From the NCBI GenBank assembly GCA_011322005.1, contig DROE01000291.1, positions 1 to 16,772 on the forward strand: a DNA stretch of 16,772 nucleotides, in the 5' to 3' direction. Numbering within the stretch: position 1 is the first letter of the stretch; each line of letters opens with the position of its first letter. The position numbers were made by a program, and so were the translations under genes. This DNA comes from Devosia sp. (GTDB taxonomy: Bacteria; Pseudomonadota; Alphaproteobacteria; Rhizobiales; Devosiaceae). Positions 7,187 through 14,961 of the stretch are shown in pieces. The notes under the pieces were generated by a model. The model was not told the DNA's origin. It saw only the letters and a program-made list of their open reading frames with translations, and made no database searches.

Positions 7187-8265
7187 ATCGCTTCCCTCCC
7201 TCCAGTGGCACCGGCCCTGACAATTCGGTAGCGCACCAGAACATCCCCCGCCAGCAGCAGGAACAACATCATCGCCTGGAAAATTCCAACCGCGGGGTTG
7301 GGCAGGGCAATGGTTGTCTGCGCCACTTCCCCGCCCACGAACGTGATTGCCAGAACCACTCCGGCGAACAGCACCCCTATGGGGTGAAGCCGCCCCAGAA
7401 AGGCAACGATTATCGCCGTAAAACCATAGTTTGAGGGGAATTGCGGCACCATGCGCCCGAACGGCCCCGCCGCTTCCAGCATTCCGGCGAGCCCGGCCAG
7501 CCCCCCGCTGATAAACAGCACCGCCAAAATGGTCTTGTTGGCTGAAAACCCCGCATAGGCGGCAGCTTTTGGTGCCGCTCCAACAGTTGTCACCTGAAAG
7601 CCGAACATCGTCCTGCTCATCACGAACCAGGCAACCAGCGCCACAATGATTGCAATCGGCGCACCGGCCTGCACAATGGTGCCCTCAATGATATAGGGCA
7701 GGGATTGACTGTCGTTGAAAGCAACCGTCTGCGGTTGGCCGAAACTGGTGGGGCTTTTCCAGGGGCCAAACACCAGATAGTTCAGAATATTGACCGCCAC
7801 ATAGGTCAGCATCAGCGTGGTCAGGATTTCGTTGACCTTGAGCCTGACCCGCAAAAAAGCCGGCACCGCTACATAGGCCATACCACCGGCTATCCCGGCA
7901 ATCCCCATCAGCGGCAAAATCCACCAGCCGCTCATGTCCTGCGTTAAAAGGGCAACGCCGGTCGCCGCCAGCCCGCCAACAATATACTGCCCTTCCGCCC
8001 CGATATTCCACACATTGGCCCGGTAGCCGATGGAAAGCCCGCCCCCGATGATGAGGGGGGGCGCGGCCTTTACCGCCAGGTCCTGCCATTTCAGCGAATT
8101 GGTCAGCGGAGTGAAGAAAATTTCGCGCACCGCGCCAATACCGTCATAGCCGATGATGGTGAAGATTATCGCACCCAGAACCATGGTCAAAAGCACAGCG
8201 GCGACCGGGGTCACATAAAGCATGGTGCGGCTGGGCTCGGCCCGTTTTTCAAACCTGAACTGCAT
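7183..8265 (-). CDS. ABC transporter permease 1, BMP-type purine/nucleoside importer
   Basis: A 360-residue inner-membrane permease of the BPD_transp_2 family, NupP/YufP-like branch. It begins with a short cytoplasmic stretch (MQFRFEKRAEPSR) and a hydrophobic segment, then a periplasmic region. The family signature YRANVWNIGAEGQYIVGG and the coupling-type region RLKVNEILTTLMLTYVAVN are clear, and further hydrophobic segments follow. The ATG at 8265 is chosen because AAGCCGGAGGCAAGTC places GGAGG seven bases ahead; an upstream in-frame start at 8289 lacks this and would overlap the ATPase gene more. The first 17 bases overlap the end of the ATPase gene. A run of seven G at 8055-8061 lies in the coding sequence but the frame stays intact across it. 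Confidence 0.92.
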   Translation of the reverse strand: MQFRFEKRAEPSRTMLYVTPVAAVLLTMVLGAIIFTIIGYDGIGAVREIFFTPLTNSLKWQDLAVKAAPPLIIGGGLSIGYRANVWNIGAEGQYIVGGLAATGVALLTQDMSGWWILPLMGIAGIAGGMAYVAVPAFLRVRLKVNEILTTLMLTYVAVNILNYLVFGPWKSPTSFGQPQTVAFNDSQSLPYIIEGTIVQAGAPIAIIVALVAWFVMSRTMFGFQVTTVGAAPKAAAYAGFSANKTILAVLFISGGLAGLAGMLEAAGPFGRMVPQFPSNYGFTAIIVAFLGRLHPIGVLFAGVVLAITFVGGEVAQTTIALPNPAVGIFQAMMLFLLLAGDVLVRYRIVRAGATGGREAI

Positions 8266-9811
8266 GACTTGCCTCCGGCTTTGTTGCAAGGCTCGGTTCC
8301 CCGTGCACGCCCCCCATCAGCAGGCCGATCTCTTCAATCGAGGCGTTTTCCACCGCCATCGGCGCTGACAGTTTCCCCTCATTGATAACACTCAGCGTGT
8401 CGCTAAGCGCCAAAAGCTCGTCCAGGTCCTGCGAGATGATCACGATCGCCGAACCCGCCGCCGCCATGTCCACCAGCGCCTGATGTATGAAAGCCGCCGC
8501 CCCTGCGTCCACTCCCCAGGTGGGTTGGGATATCACCAGAACTTCTGGCGTCTGCAATATTTCCCTCCCCATGATGAACTTTTGCAGGTTGCCCCCCGAC
8601 AGCGAGCCCGCTGTGGCTTTGGAGCCGGTGGCCATCACCCCGAATTCAGCGATGATCTCGTCGGCAAAATCATGCGAAGCGCTGTTTTTGATAAGCCCGG
8701 CCCGCACCAGTTCACGCCGGTGCCGGGCGGTCAGAATACCATTGTCGGCCAGCGAATAATCCGGCACCGCCGCGTGCCCGTGACGTTCTTCGGGCACCGC
8801 ACAAAGGCCCGCCTTGCGCCTTGTGCTCGGCTCTGAGGTGCCGATGGGTCTGCCGCAAAGCTCAATCACGCCGTCCGCCTCGGCGTGCTGTTCCCCGCTC
8901 AACGCCGCCAGAAGCTCGTTTTGCCCGTTGCCCGCCACCCCGGCAATGCCAAGAATTTCACCCCCATGAACCGAAAAACTGATATCTTTGAGCGCCGTTC
9001 CAAAAGCATGGCCCCGCCCCAGACTGAGATTATTGACTGCAAGCTGCACCTCGCCGAACGTGCGTTCTGTGCCTTTGGCCACCGCCTTCAGATCCCCGCC
9101 GATCATTTTTTCGGCCATGGATTTGGAAGTTTCCTGCTTGGGGTCGCATTCATCCACCACACGACCGCCCCTCAGAATGGTCGCGGTGTCGCACAACTCC
9201 TTTATTTCGTTGAGCTTGTGCGAAATATAAAGAATCGAACATCCCTCGCTGGCCAGCTGGCGCAGGGTCTTGAACAATTGTGTGACTTCCTGGGGCGTCA
9301 GCACCGAGGTCGGCTCGTCCATAATCAGCAGTTTGGGATTAAGCAACAGCGCCCGCACAATCTCGATACGCTGGCGCTCGCCAACGCTCAGGGTGCTTAC
9401 CACCCGGTGCGGGTCAAGGCTCAGCTCATAGGCGTTCAGCACCTCGCGCACCTTGGCCTCCAGCGCCCGGCTCGACAGGCCCCCGTCCATGCCAAGCGCT
9501 ATGTTTTCCAGCACCGTCAAAGCCTCGAACAGCGAAAAATGCTGGAACACCATGCCAATGCCCAGCCTGCGCGCCGCTTTGGGACTGCTTGCCTTCAGCG
9601 GTGCGCCATTCCAGAACATCTCCCCCGCATCGGGCCGCATGATGCCATAAATCATCTTGACCAGAGTGGATTTCCCGGCCCCGTTCTCCCCGAGCAGCGC
9701 GTGGATTTCCCCCGGCTTGATGGCAAAGCTCACATCATCATTGGCCAGCACCCCGGGAAAGCGCTTGGTGATGCCCGCCATTTCAAGACGCGCCTGCGTT
9801 TCACCGGACAT
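8249..9811 (-). CDS. ABC transporter ATPase with two nucleotide-binding domains, BMP-type importer
   Basis: A 520-residue cytoplasmic ATPase with two fused nucleotide-binding domains, the form used by ribose-type and BMP-type importers. Domain 1 is complete: Walker A GENGAGKST (41-49), Q90, signature LSVGERQR (141-148), Walker B LLIMDEP (161-167) and switch H198. Domain 2 is degenerate, as is usual in this branch: the loop reads GVAGNGQNE (291-299) without the Walker A lysine, the signature LSGGNLQK (404-411) is kept, and the Walker B end reads VLVISQP (424-430) with Ser-Gln in place of Asp-Glu. Only one site should hydrolyse ATP efficiently. The ATG at 9811 overlaps the xdhC stop by one base (TGATG) and has GGAGG about seven bases upstream. 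A longer frame starting at 9844 is less likely. Confidence 0.93.
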   Translation of the reverse strand: MSGETQARLEMAGITKRFPGVLANDDVSFAIKPGEIHALLGENGAGKSTLVKMIYGIMRPDAGEMFWNGAPLKASSPKAARRLGIGMVFQHFSLFEALTVLENIALGMDGGLSSRALEAKVREVLNAYELSLDPHRVVSTLSVGERQRIEIVRALLLNPKLLIMDEPTSVLTPQEVTQLFKTLRQLASEGCSILYISHKLNEIKELCDTATILRGGRVVDECDPKQETSKSMAEKMIGGDLKAVAKGTERTFGEVQLAVNNLSLGRGHAFGTALKDISFSVHGGEILGIAGVAGNGQNELLAALSGEQHAEADGVIELCGRPIGTSEPSTRRKAGLCAVPEERHGHAAVPDYSLADNGILTARHRRELVRAGLIKNSASHDFADEIIAEFGVMATGSKATAGSLSGGNLQKFIMGREILQTPEVLVISQPTWGVDAGAAAFIHQALVDMAAAGSAIVIISQDLDELLALSDTLSVINEGKLSAPMAVENASIEEIGLLMGGVHGEPSLATKPEASHAVQV

Positions 9812-10665
9812 CAGTTGCCCTCCGCGACCTGTTTTGTCGTGCATCTGTCCATGAAGCCCCCCTCCAACGGCTGCCCAGTGTGGACCAAAATCTCTGCCGC
9901 GACCAGTGCCGCAATCACTTCGGGGCGCTTGTCGTCCCCAATGTGATTGCCAATCGGGCAGATTAGCTTCTCCGCCAGAGTGGCCGAACCCGTCTCACCC
10001 CTCAGCCATGTGGCAAAAGTTGCCCGTTTTGTTTTTGAACCAATCATGCCCACGTAAAGTGCGTCCTCGCGCAAAAGCGCTTCCCGCGCGATGAGAAAAT
10101 CCTCCGCGTGGTCGTGGGTAAGAATGACAAAACTGCTCCCCGGCGGTGCTTTGCGCACCTCTGCTTCGGGAAGCACGCTTACCCGTGTCTCAACATTGCC
10201 CGGCAGACCCTCAAACACCCCGGCCCGGCTGTCCACAATAACAACTTTCACCGGCAGCAGCGCCAGCGCCTGCGCCAGCGCCCGGCCCACATGGCCCGCG
10301 CCCATGACATAGACCGGCAACCAGCTCGCCATCTCCGCATCGTGTCGCGCCAGCAATTCTTTGCTTTTTTGCCCATCAAGAAATGAAAGCGCAAGCGCAA
10401 CCCGGCCGCCGCAGCACTGCCCGATGTCGGGCCCGAGCGGCACATCGAGCACCCGCATTTTCTCCCCACCCCTGAGCATCTGGCGGGCCGTATCCATGGC
10501 GATGAACTCCAACTGTCCGCCCCCGATGGTGCCAAGCATCTCGTTTTCGCTTACCACCATCCAGGCCCCACGCTCCCGCGGGGTTGAACCCTTGGTGCCA
10601 GTGATTTCCACCAGCACCGCATTCCGCCTCAAAAAACCCTCCAGAGCGGCAATCGAGACACTCAT
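9811..10665 (-). CDS. xdhC: Xanthine dehydrogenase accessory protein XdhC
   Basis: XdhC binds molybdenum cofactor, assists its sulfuration and inserts it into the XdhB subunit; it is not part of the final enzyme. The 284-residue protein has the N-terminal XdhC/CoxI motifs GTKGSTPRERGAWM (23-36), GTIGGGQLE (45-53) and LGPDIGQCCGGRV (77-89), with the C84-C85 pair. The C-terminal half is a Rossmann-like domain with YVMGAGHVGRALA (119-131), VVIVDSR (141-147), GMIGSKTKR (206-214) and CPIGNHIGDDKRPEVIAA. ATG 10665 overlaps the xdhB stop by four bases (ATGA), and the stop overlaps the ATPase start by one base. This coupling fits a maturation factor made together with its target. Confidence 0.95.
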   Translation of the reverse strand: MSVSIAALEGFLRRNAVLVEITGTKGSTPRERGAWMVVSENEMLGTIGGGQLEFIAMDTARQMLRGGEKMRVLDVPLGPDIGQCCGGRVALALSFLDGQKSKELLARHDAEMASWLPVYVMGAGHVGRALAQALALLPVKVVIVDSRAGVFEGLPGNVETRVSVLPEAEVRKAPPGSSFVILTHDHAEDFLIAREALLREDALYVGMIGSKTKRATFATWLRGETGSATLAEKLICPIGNHIGDDKRPEVIAALVAAEILVHTGQPLEGGFMDRCTTKQVAEGN

Positions 10666-12968
10666 CGCCCGCCCGCCCCTTGCAGGCGCGTGACCGCCAT
10701 CAGCACCCGTTCCGGTGTCACCGGCGTATCAAGGCACGGGCAGATTTTGTAATCCGCCACACTGGCCACCGCCATCGACACCGCTTCCACCACTGACGCC
10801 GCCAGCATCAGCGGCGGCTCCCCCACCGCCTTGGAGCGCTTAATGGTGCGCTCCGGGTTGGTGGACCATTCGGCCAGTTCAACGTTGAAAATGCGCGGCA
10901 CGTCCGAGGCCAGCGGAATTTTATAGGTCGAGGGCGCGTGGCTCATCAGCCGCCCCTCTTCGTTCCAGAACAGTTCTTCGCTTGTCAGCCAGCCCATGCC
11001 CTGAATAAAACCGCCCTCCACCTGGCCCCTGTCGATGGCCGGGTTAAGCGATTTGCCCACATCGTGAAGAATATCCACCCGGTCGACCATATATTCCCCT
11101 GTGAGCGTGTCGATGGAAACCTCGCTCACCGAAGCGCCATAGGCGAAATAAAAGAACGGTCTCCCCTCTCCCTTGTCCCGGTCCCAGTGAATGTCCGGCG
11201 TCTTGTAAAAACCGCTGGCCGAAAGCTGCACCCGGCCCATATAGGCTTGCTTGATAAAGTCAGCGAACGCGAAACCCTCGGCCCCCGCCTGCACCCGGCC
11301 CCCGGCAAAATTCACCTCATTAGCGCTGCATCCGTATTTTTCGGTTGCGAACGCCACCAGCCGGGCCTTGATTTGTTCCGCACCATTGAGCGCCGCCATG
11401 CCGTTGAGGTCCGAACCCGAGGAGGCCGCAGTCGCCGAAGTGTTGGGCACCTTGTCGGTGGCGGTCGCAGTGATTTTTATCTCCGCAAGCGATAGCCCGA
11501 ACGCATCGGCCACCACCTGGGCCACCTTGATGTTCAGCCCCTGCCCCATCTCGGTGCCCCCGTGATTGAGATGCACCGAGCCATCGCTATAGATATGCAC
11601 CAGCGCCCCGGCCTGATTATACCAGGTGGCGGTGAACGAGATGCCGAACTTGACCGGCGTCAGCGCGATACCGCGCCGGATGATTCCACCGGTTTTGTTG
11701 AAAGCAACAATCTCTTCGCGGCGCTTCTGATAGTCGGACGACGCCTCCAGCTCATCCACAATCCGCTGGATGATATTGTCCGTCACCTCCTGATGATAGG
11801 GCGTGATATTGTCACTGTCCGTGCCGTAAAAATTGGCCTTTCTGACCTCCAGCGGGTCCTTGCCCAGTGCATAGGCAATCTCTTCGATTATTCTCTCGGC
11901 CCCCAGCACCCCTTGCGGGCCGCCAAAGCCGCGAAAGGCGGTGTTGGACACAGTGTTGGTTTTCAGCGGGCGCGATTTCAACTCCACCGCCGGATAAAAA
12001 TAGGCATTGTCCGCATGAAACAGCGCCCGGTCGGTGACCGGCCCGCTCAGGTCGGCGCTGAACCCGCATCGGGCGGCAAAATCACCCTTTACGGCTGAGA
12101 TTTTGCCACTTTCATCATAACCCACCTCATAAGCGACAACAAAGTCGTGGCGCTTGCCGGTGGCCACCATGTCGTCGTCACGGTCAGGGCGTATTTTCAC
12201 CGCCCGGCCCAGTTTTTTCGCCGCCAGTGCCGCCGCCACCGCAAACAGGTTGGACTGGGTTTCCTTGCCCCCGAACCCGCCTCCCATGCGCCTCACTTTC
12301 ACCGTCACCGCGTTGGAACGGACATTGAGCGCTCCGGCCACCATGTGCTGCACTTCACTGGGGTGCTGGGTCGAGGAATAGACCGTGACATCCTCGTCCT
12401 CACCCGGAATGGCAAAAGCGATTTGCCCCTCCAGATAAAAATGGTCCTGCCCGCCGATTTCCATCGTGCCCGAAAGGCTGTGCCGCGCAGATTCCATTGC
12501 TTTTTCAGCATCGCTCCGGCGCAATGTCAGCGGTGCCGTCACCAGCGCACTGCCAGCTTCTTCAGCCTGCGCAATAGTGAGCGCCCCCGGCAAATCCTCA
12601 TAAACCACTTTGGCCAGCCTTGCCGCCCGCCGTGCCTGCTCGCGGGTCTCAGCCACCACGCAAAACAACGGCTGGCCGAAAAACTGCACCTCGTCTGTGG
12701 CGAACACCGGCTCATCATTCAAGCCCGTGGGGGAAATGTCGTTGTGGCCGGGAATGTCCTTCTCAGTCAGAACAGCCACAACCCCCGGCGCACCACGCAC
12801 GGTTTCCAGGTCAAGCGAGATGATTTTTGCGTGCGCCCGCTCACTCAGACCCAATGAGGCATGGCAGGTGCACGCCGGCTCCACCATGTCGTCAATATAG
12901 GTGGCACGCCCGCTCACATGTTTTTCGGCGCTGTCATGGGCAACGGATGTGTGTGTGACCTTGTTCAC
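10662..12968 (-). CDS. xdhB: Xanthine dehydrogenase molybdenum-binding subunit XdhB
   Basis: The large catalytic subunit of xanthine dehydrogenase, 768 residues, which hydroxylates hypoxanthine to xanthine and xanthine to urate at the molybdenum centre. Expected residues are present at a constant offset of 566 from bovine xanthine oxidase numbering: Q201 (bovine Q767), E236 in GGGFGGKETQ (E802), R314 (R880), and R346 with F348 in TAFRGFGGPQG (R912, F914). The second cofactor motif MGQGLNIKV (474-482) and the catalytic-base motif AVGEPPLML with E717 (bovine E1261) are also intact. R314 and E236 argue for a true xanthine dehydrogenase rather than an aldehyde oxidase. The start is GTG 12968-12966, overlapping the xdhA stop by four bases (GTGA). 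The gene is complete, with no frameshift. Confidence 0.97.
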   Translation of the reverse strand: MNKVTHTSVAHDSAEKHVSGRATYIDDMVEPACTCHASLGLSERAHAKIISLDLETVRGAPGVVAVLTEKDIPGHNDISPTGLNDEPVFATDEVQFFGQPLFCVVAETREQARRAARLAKVVYEDLPGALTIAQAEEAGSALVTAPLTLRRSDAEKAMESARHSLSGTMEIGGQDHFYLEGQIAFAIPGEDEDVTVYSSTQHPSEVQHMVAGALNVRSNAVTVKVRRMGGGFGGKETQSNLFAVAAALAAKKLGRAVKIRPDRDDDMVATGKRHDFVVAYEVGYDESGKISAVKGDFAARCGFSADLSGPVTDRALFHADNAYFYPAVELKSRPLKTNTVSNTAFRGFGGPQGVLGAERIIEEIAYALGKDPLEVRKANFYGTDSDNITPYHQEVTDNIIQRIVDELEASSDYQKRREEIVAFNKTGGIIRRGIALTPVKFGISFTATWYNQAGALVHIYSDGSVHLNHGGTEMGQGLNIKVAQVVADAFGLSLAEIKITATATDKVPNTSATAASSGSDLNGMAALNGAEQIKARLVAFATEKYGCSANEVNFAGGRVQAGAEGFAFADFIKQAYMGRVQLSASGFYKTPDIHWDRDKGEGRPFFYFAYGASVSEVSIDTLTGEYMVDRVDILHDVGKSLNPAIDRGQVEGGFIQGMGWLTSEELFWNEEGRLMSHAPSTYKIPLASDVPRIFNVELAEWSTNPERTIKRSKAVGEPPLMLAASVVEAVSMAVASVADYKICPCLDTPVTPERVLMAVTRLQGAGGR

Positions 12969-14437
12969 GCCGCCCCCCGTTTGAGTTCCCGTCTTTCCCC
13001 GATGGTTTCCAGATAAAACCGTTTCAACAGGTTCTGCGCTGCCAGCAAACGATATTCAGCAGAGGCCCGCACATCGGACAGCGGCTGGTAGTCCTCCCCG
13101 AAAGCTCGCAATGCCGCGCTGACATTGGCCTCGTTCCACTCTTTGCCCAGCAGCGCCTTTTCAACCGCCGCCGCCCGTTTCGGAGTTGCCGCCATGCCGC
13201 CGAACACAATGGAAATCTCGGCAACCCTGTTGTCCTCATCAAGCTTCAGCCGGAAGGCTCCGCACAGCGCCGAAATATCCTCGTCGCGGCGCTTGGAGAT
13301 TTTATAGACCGCCAGCTTTTCACCCGCCCCCGGATAGGGAATGGAAATGCTCTCGATGAATTCGCTCCGGTCCCGGTCCTGTTTGCCGTAGGAGATAAAA
13401 TAATCCTCGAGCCGCACAAAACGCCTTTTATCCCCTTTCCTCAGGGTAATCGCCGCCCCCAGCGCAATCAACACGGGAGGTGTGTCGCCGATGGGCGAGC
13501 CGTTGGCGACATTGCCCCCGATTGTGCCCATATTGCGTACCTGTTGGCCGCCAATGCGCGACCAGAACGCTCTCAGTTGCGGGAATTTCTCCGCAATCAC
13601 CGGCAGGAAATCCGTGTAGGTCACCCCCGCCCCGATGCTCACCGCATCCTCGTCCGCAACAATCAGGCGCAATTGTTTCAGATGCCCGATGAACACCACC
13701 GGAGAGATTTCGCGCATCTGCTTGGTGACCCACAGCCCCACATCCGTGGCCCCGGCGACGATGGTGGCATGGGGGTTTTCAACCAGAACTTCGGCCAGGT
13801 CGTTCACATCCGCTGGCAGAATTATGCCGCCCTCGTCATTGCGGATTTCAACGCGCCTTTTGTCCTGCAACGCCGTCAGTTTCTCAACCATTTTGGCGCG
13901 CTCGGCCACCAGCATGTCCCCCGACTGCCCGCCTGCTTCCGAAGCCGTCAGCGCCGCCCGGACGATCGGGCTGTAACCCGTGCACCGGCACAGATTACCC
14001 TGTAACGCCTCCTCGATTTCGCTGACAACAGGAGAAGAATTTTCCATCCATAAGGCATAAAGCGACATCACGATGCCCGGCGTGCAGAACCCGCATTGCG
14101 AGCCGTGATGGGTGACCAGCGCCCGCTGCACCGGGTGCAGTTGACCCTCGGCACCCCGCAAATGCTCAATACTCACCACATGGCAGCCGTCCAGCGAAGC
14201 GACAAAGCGGATACAAGCAGTAACGCTCTCATAGGTGAGGCCGCCTTCCCTCAGCCGTCCCACCAGCACAGTGCAGGCTCCGCAATCCCCTTCCGCGCAG
14301 CCCTCTTTGGTGCCGGTCAGGCGTTTGTTCAGCCGCAAAAAATCCAGCAGTGTCAGGGTCGGGGGCAGGTCAAACAGTTCCACCAGCTCATCATTGAGCC
14401 AGAACCGGATTGACTTGCGCCTGCTCCCGCTCACCAT
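12965..14437 (-). CDS. xdhA: Xanthine dehydrogenase iron-sulfur/FAD subunit XdhA
   Basis: The small subunit of xanthine dehydrogenase, 490 residues, which moves electrons from the molybdenum centre through two [2Fe-2S] clusters to FAD and NAD+. The plant-type cluster is held by C47, C52, C55 (GCAEGDCGACTV) and C75; the second cluster by C115, C118 (HGSQCGFCTPG), C150 and C152 (GNLCRCTGY). The FAD domain has ATIVAGATDVGLWVTK (224-239) and IGGQQVRNMGTIGGNVANGS (295-314), and the C-terminal CO-dehydrogenase flavoprotein domain follows. ATG 14437 begins three bases after the uraH stop. The ribosome site is weak (AAAGA), consistent with translation coupled to uraH. A GTG at 14434 is a possible alternative start. 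The gene is complete. Confidence 0.96.
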   Translation of the reverse strand: MVSGSRRKSIRFWLNDELVELFDLPPTLTLLDFLRLNKRLTGTKEGCAEGDCGACTVLVGRLREGGLTYESVTACIRFVASLDGCHVVSIEHLRGAEGQLHPVQRALVTHHGSQCGFCTPGIVMSLYALWMENSSPVVSEIEEALQGNLCRCTGYSPIVRAALTASEAGGQSGDMLVAERAKMVEKLTALQDKRRVEIRNDEGGIILPADVNDLAEVLVENPHATIVAGATDVGLWVTKQMREISPVVFIGHLKQLRLIVADEDAVSIGAGVTYTDFLPVIAEKFPQLRAFWSRIGGQQVRNMGTIGGNVANGSPIGDTPPVLIALGAAITLRKGDKRRFVRLEDYFISYGKQDRDRSEFIESISIPYPGAGEKLAVYKISKRRDEDISALCGAFRLKLDEDNRVAEISIVFGGMAATPKRAAAVEKALLGKEWNEANVSAALRAFGEDYQPLSDVRASAEYRLLAAQNLLKRFYLETIGERRELKRGAA

Positions 14438-14440
14438 TCT

Positions 14441-14803
14441 TTAGCTGCCCCGATAGGTCGAATAGGCAAAGGGCGCAACCAATAGCGGCACATGATAGTG
14501 GGCATCGGCTTCGCCAATGCCAAAACGCACCGGCACCGTGTCCAGAAAGGCAGGCGAGGTGGTTTCAACCCCAAGGGCCGAGAAATAATCTCCCACCTGA
14601 AACACCAGTTCATAAACCCCGGACACCATGTTTTCTCCGCTCAGAAGCGGGCTGTTGCAGCGTCCGTCAACGTTGGTTCTTGTGGCTTGCAGCAGGGTCC
14701 GGCTTTCGCCCTGAACAACAAAAAGCTCCACCCCCATATCGGCGGCCGGTTTTCCGTGGGCCGTGTCCAGAACATGGGTGGTCAGGCGCCCGCAATCCGC
14801 CAT
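14441..14803 (-). CDS. uraH: 5-Hydroxyisourate hydrolase (transthyretin-like protein)
   Basis: This 120-residue enzyme opens the ring of 5-hydroxyisourate, the PuuD product, to give OHCU. It is a transthyretin-related protein and ends in the defining C-terminal tetrapeptide YRGS (117-120). Catalytic residues are visible: H10 in LTTHVLDT, R48 in DGRC, and the histidines of HYHVPLL (102 and 104), followed by PFAYSTYRGS with its serine. There is no signal peptide, so it acts in the cytoplasm. ATG 14803 has GGAGGAGGG about five bases upstream, much stronger than any site for the longer frame beginning at 14830. It is the first gene of the xdh-transporter operon, three bases ahead of xdhA, and is divergent from the puuE-uraD fusion that takes the next step. 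Confidence 0.97.
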   Translation of the reverse strand: MADCGRLTTHVLDTAHGKPAADMGVELFVVQGESRTLLQATRTNVDGRCNSPLLSGENMVSGVYELVFQVGDYFSALGVETTSPAFLDTVPVRFGIGEADAHYHVPLLVAPFAYSTYRGS

Positions 14804-14961
14804 AAATCCCTCCTCCATTTCGAGTCGCACCCCATTCTAGCCGGTCTTTGCCTGCTTTGGCAGTGTGCGCTCACCCCCAATCGTGCACTATTTTTGACCA
14901 TTTGGTCCAGAATTTAATTATTGAGTTGTGGGAAGCACCAAATCCACGCATAAATGACCCC
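14804..14961. promoter_or_regulatory. Divergent promoter region between uraH and puuE-uraD
   Basis: This 158-base gap must carry signals for both purine operons. A short perfect inverted repeat, GACCA-TT-TGGTC, lies at 14896-14907, in the style of GntR/FadR-family operators. A plausible plus-strand -35 box, TTGACC (14894-14899), overlaps it, with AATTAT (14916-14921) as a weak -10 box after 16 bases. If right, a repressor at the palindrome would block puuE transcription. A clear minus-strand promoter for uraH was not found. A weaker TGCC/GGCA pair lies near 14848-14861. No regulator gene for purines lies in the window. Confidence 0.5.
14896..14907. promoter_or_regulatory. Candidate operator palindrome GACCA-TT-TGGTC
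   Basis: Perfect 5-base arms with a 2-base centre, overlapping the candidate puuE -35 box. The outer bases only partly continue the symmetry. The TGGTC/GACCA form recalls FadR-type GntR sites, but the bound protein is unknown and the site is short enough to arise by chance. Confidence 0.4.

Noticed and set aside
6245..7231. 328-codon plus-strand frame opposite permease 2
   Set aside because: Very rich in Pro, Arg, His and Gln, as expected when hydrophobic codons are read backwards.
8055..8061. Run of seven G as a possible frameshift in permease 1
   Set aside because: The reading frame and family motifs continue unbroken on both sides.
8885..9946. 353-codon plus-strand frame opposite the ATPase gene
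   Set aside because: Antisense to intact Walker and signature motifs, with no protein-like features.
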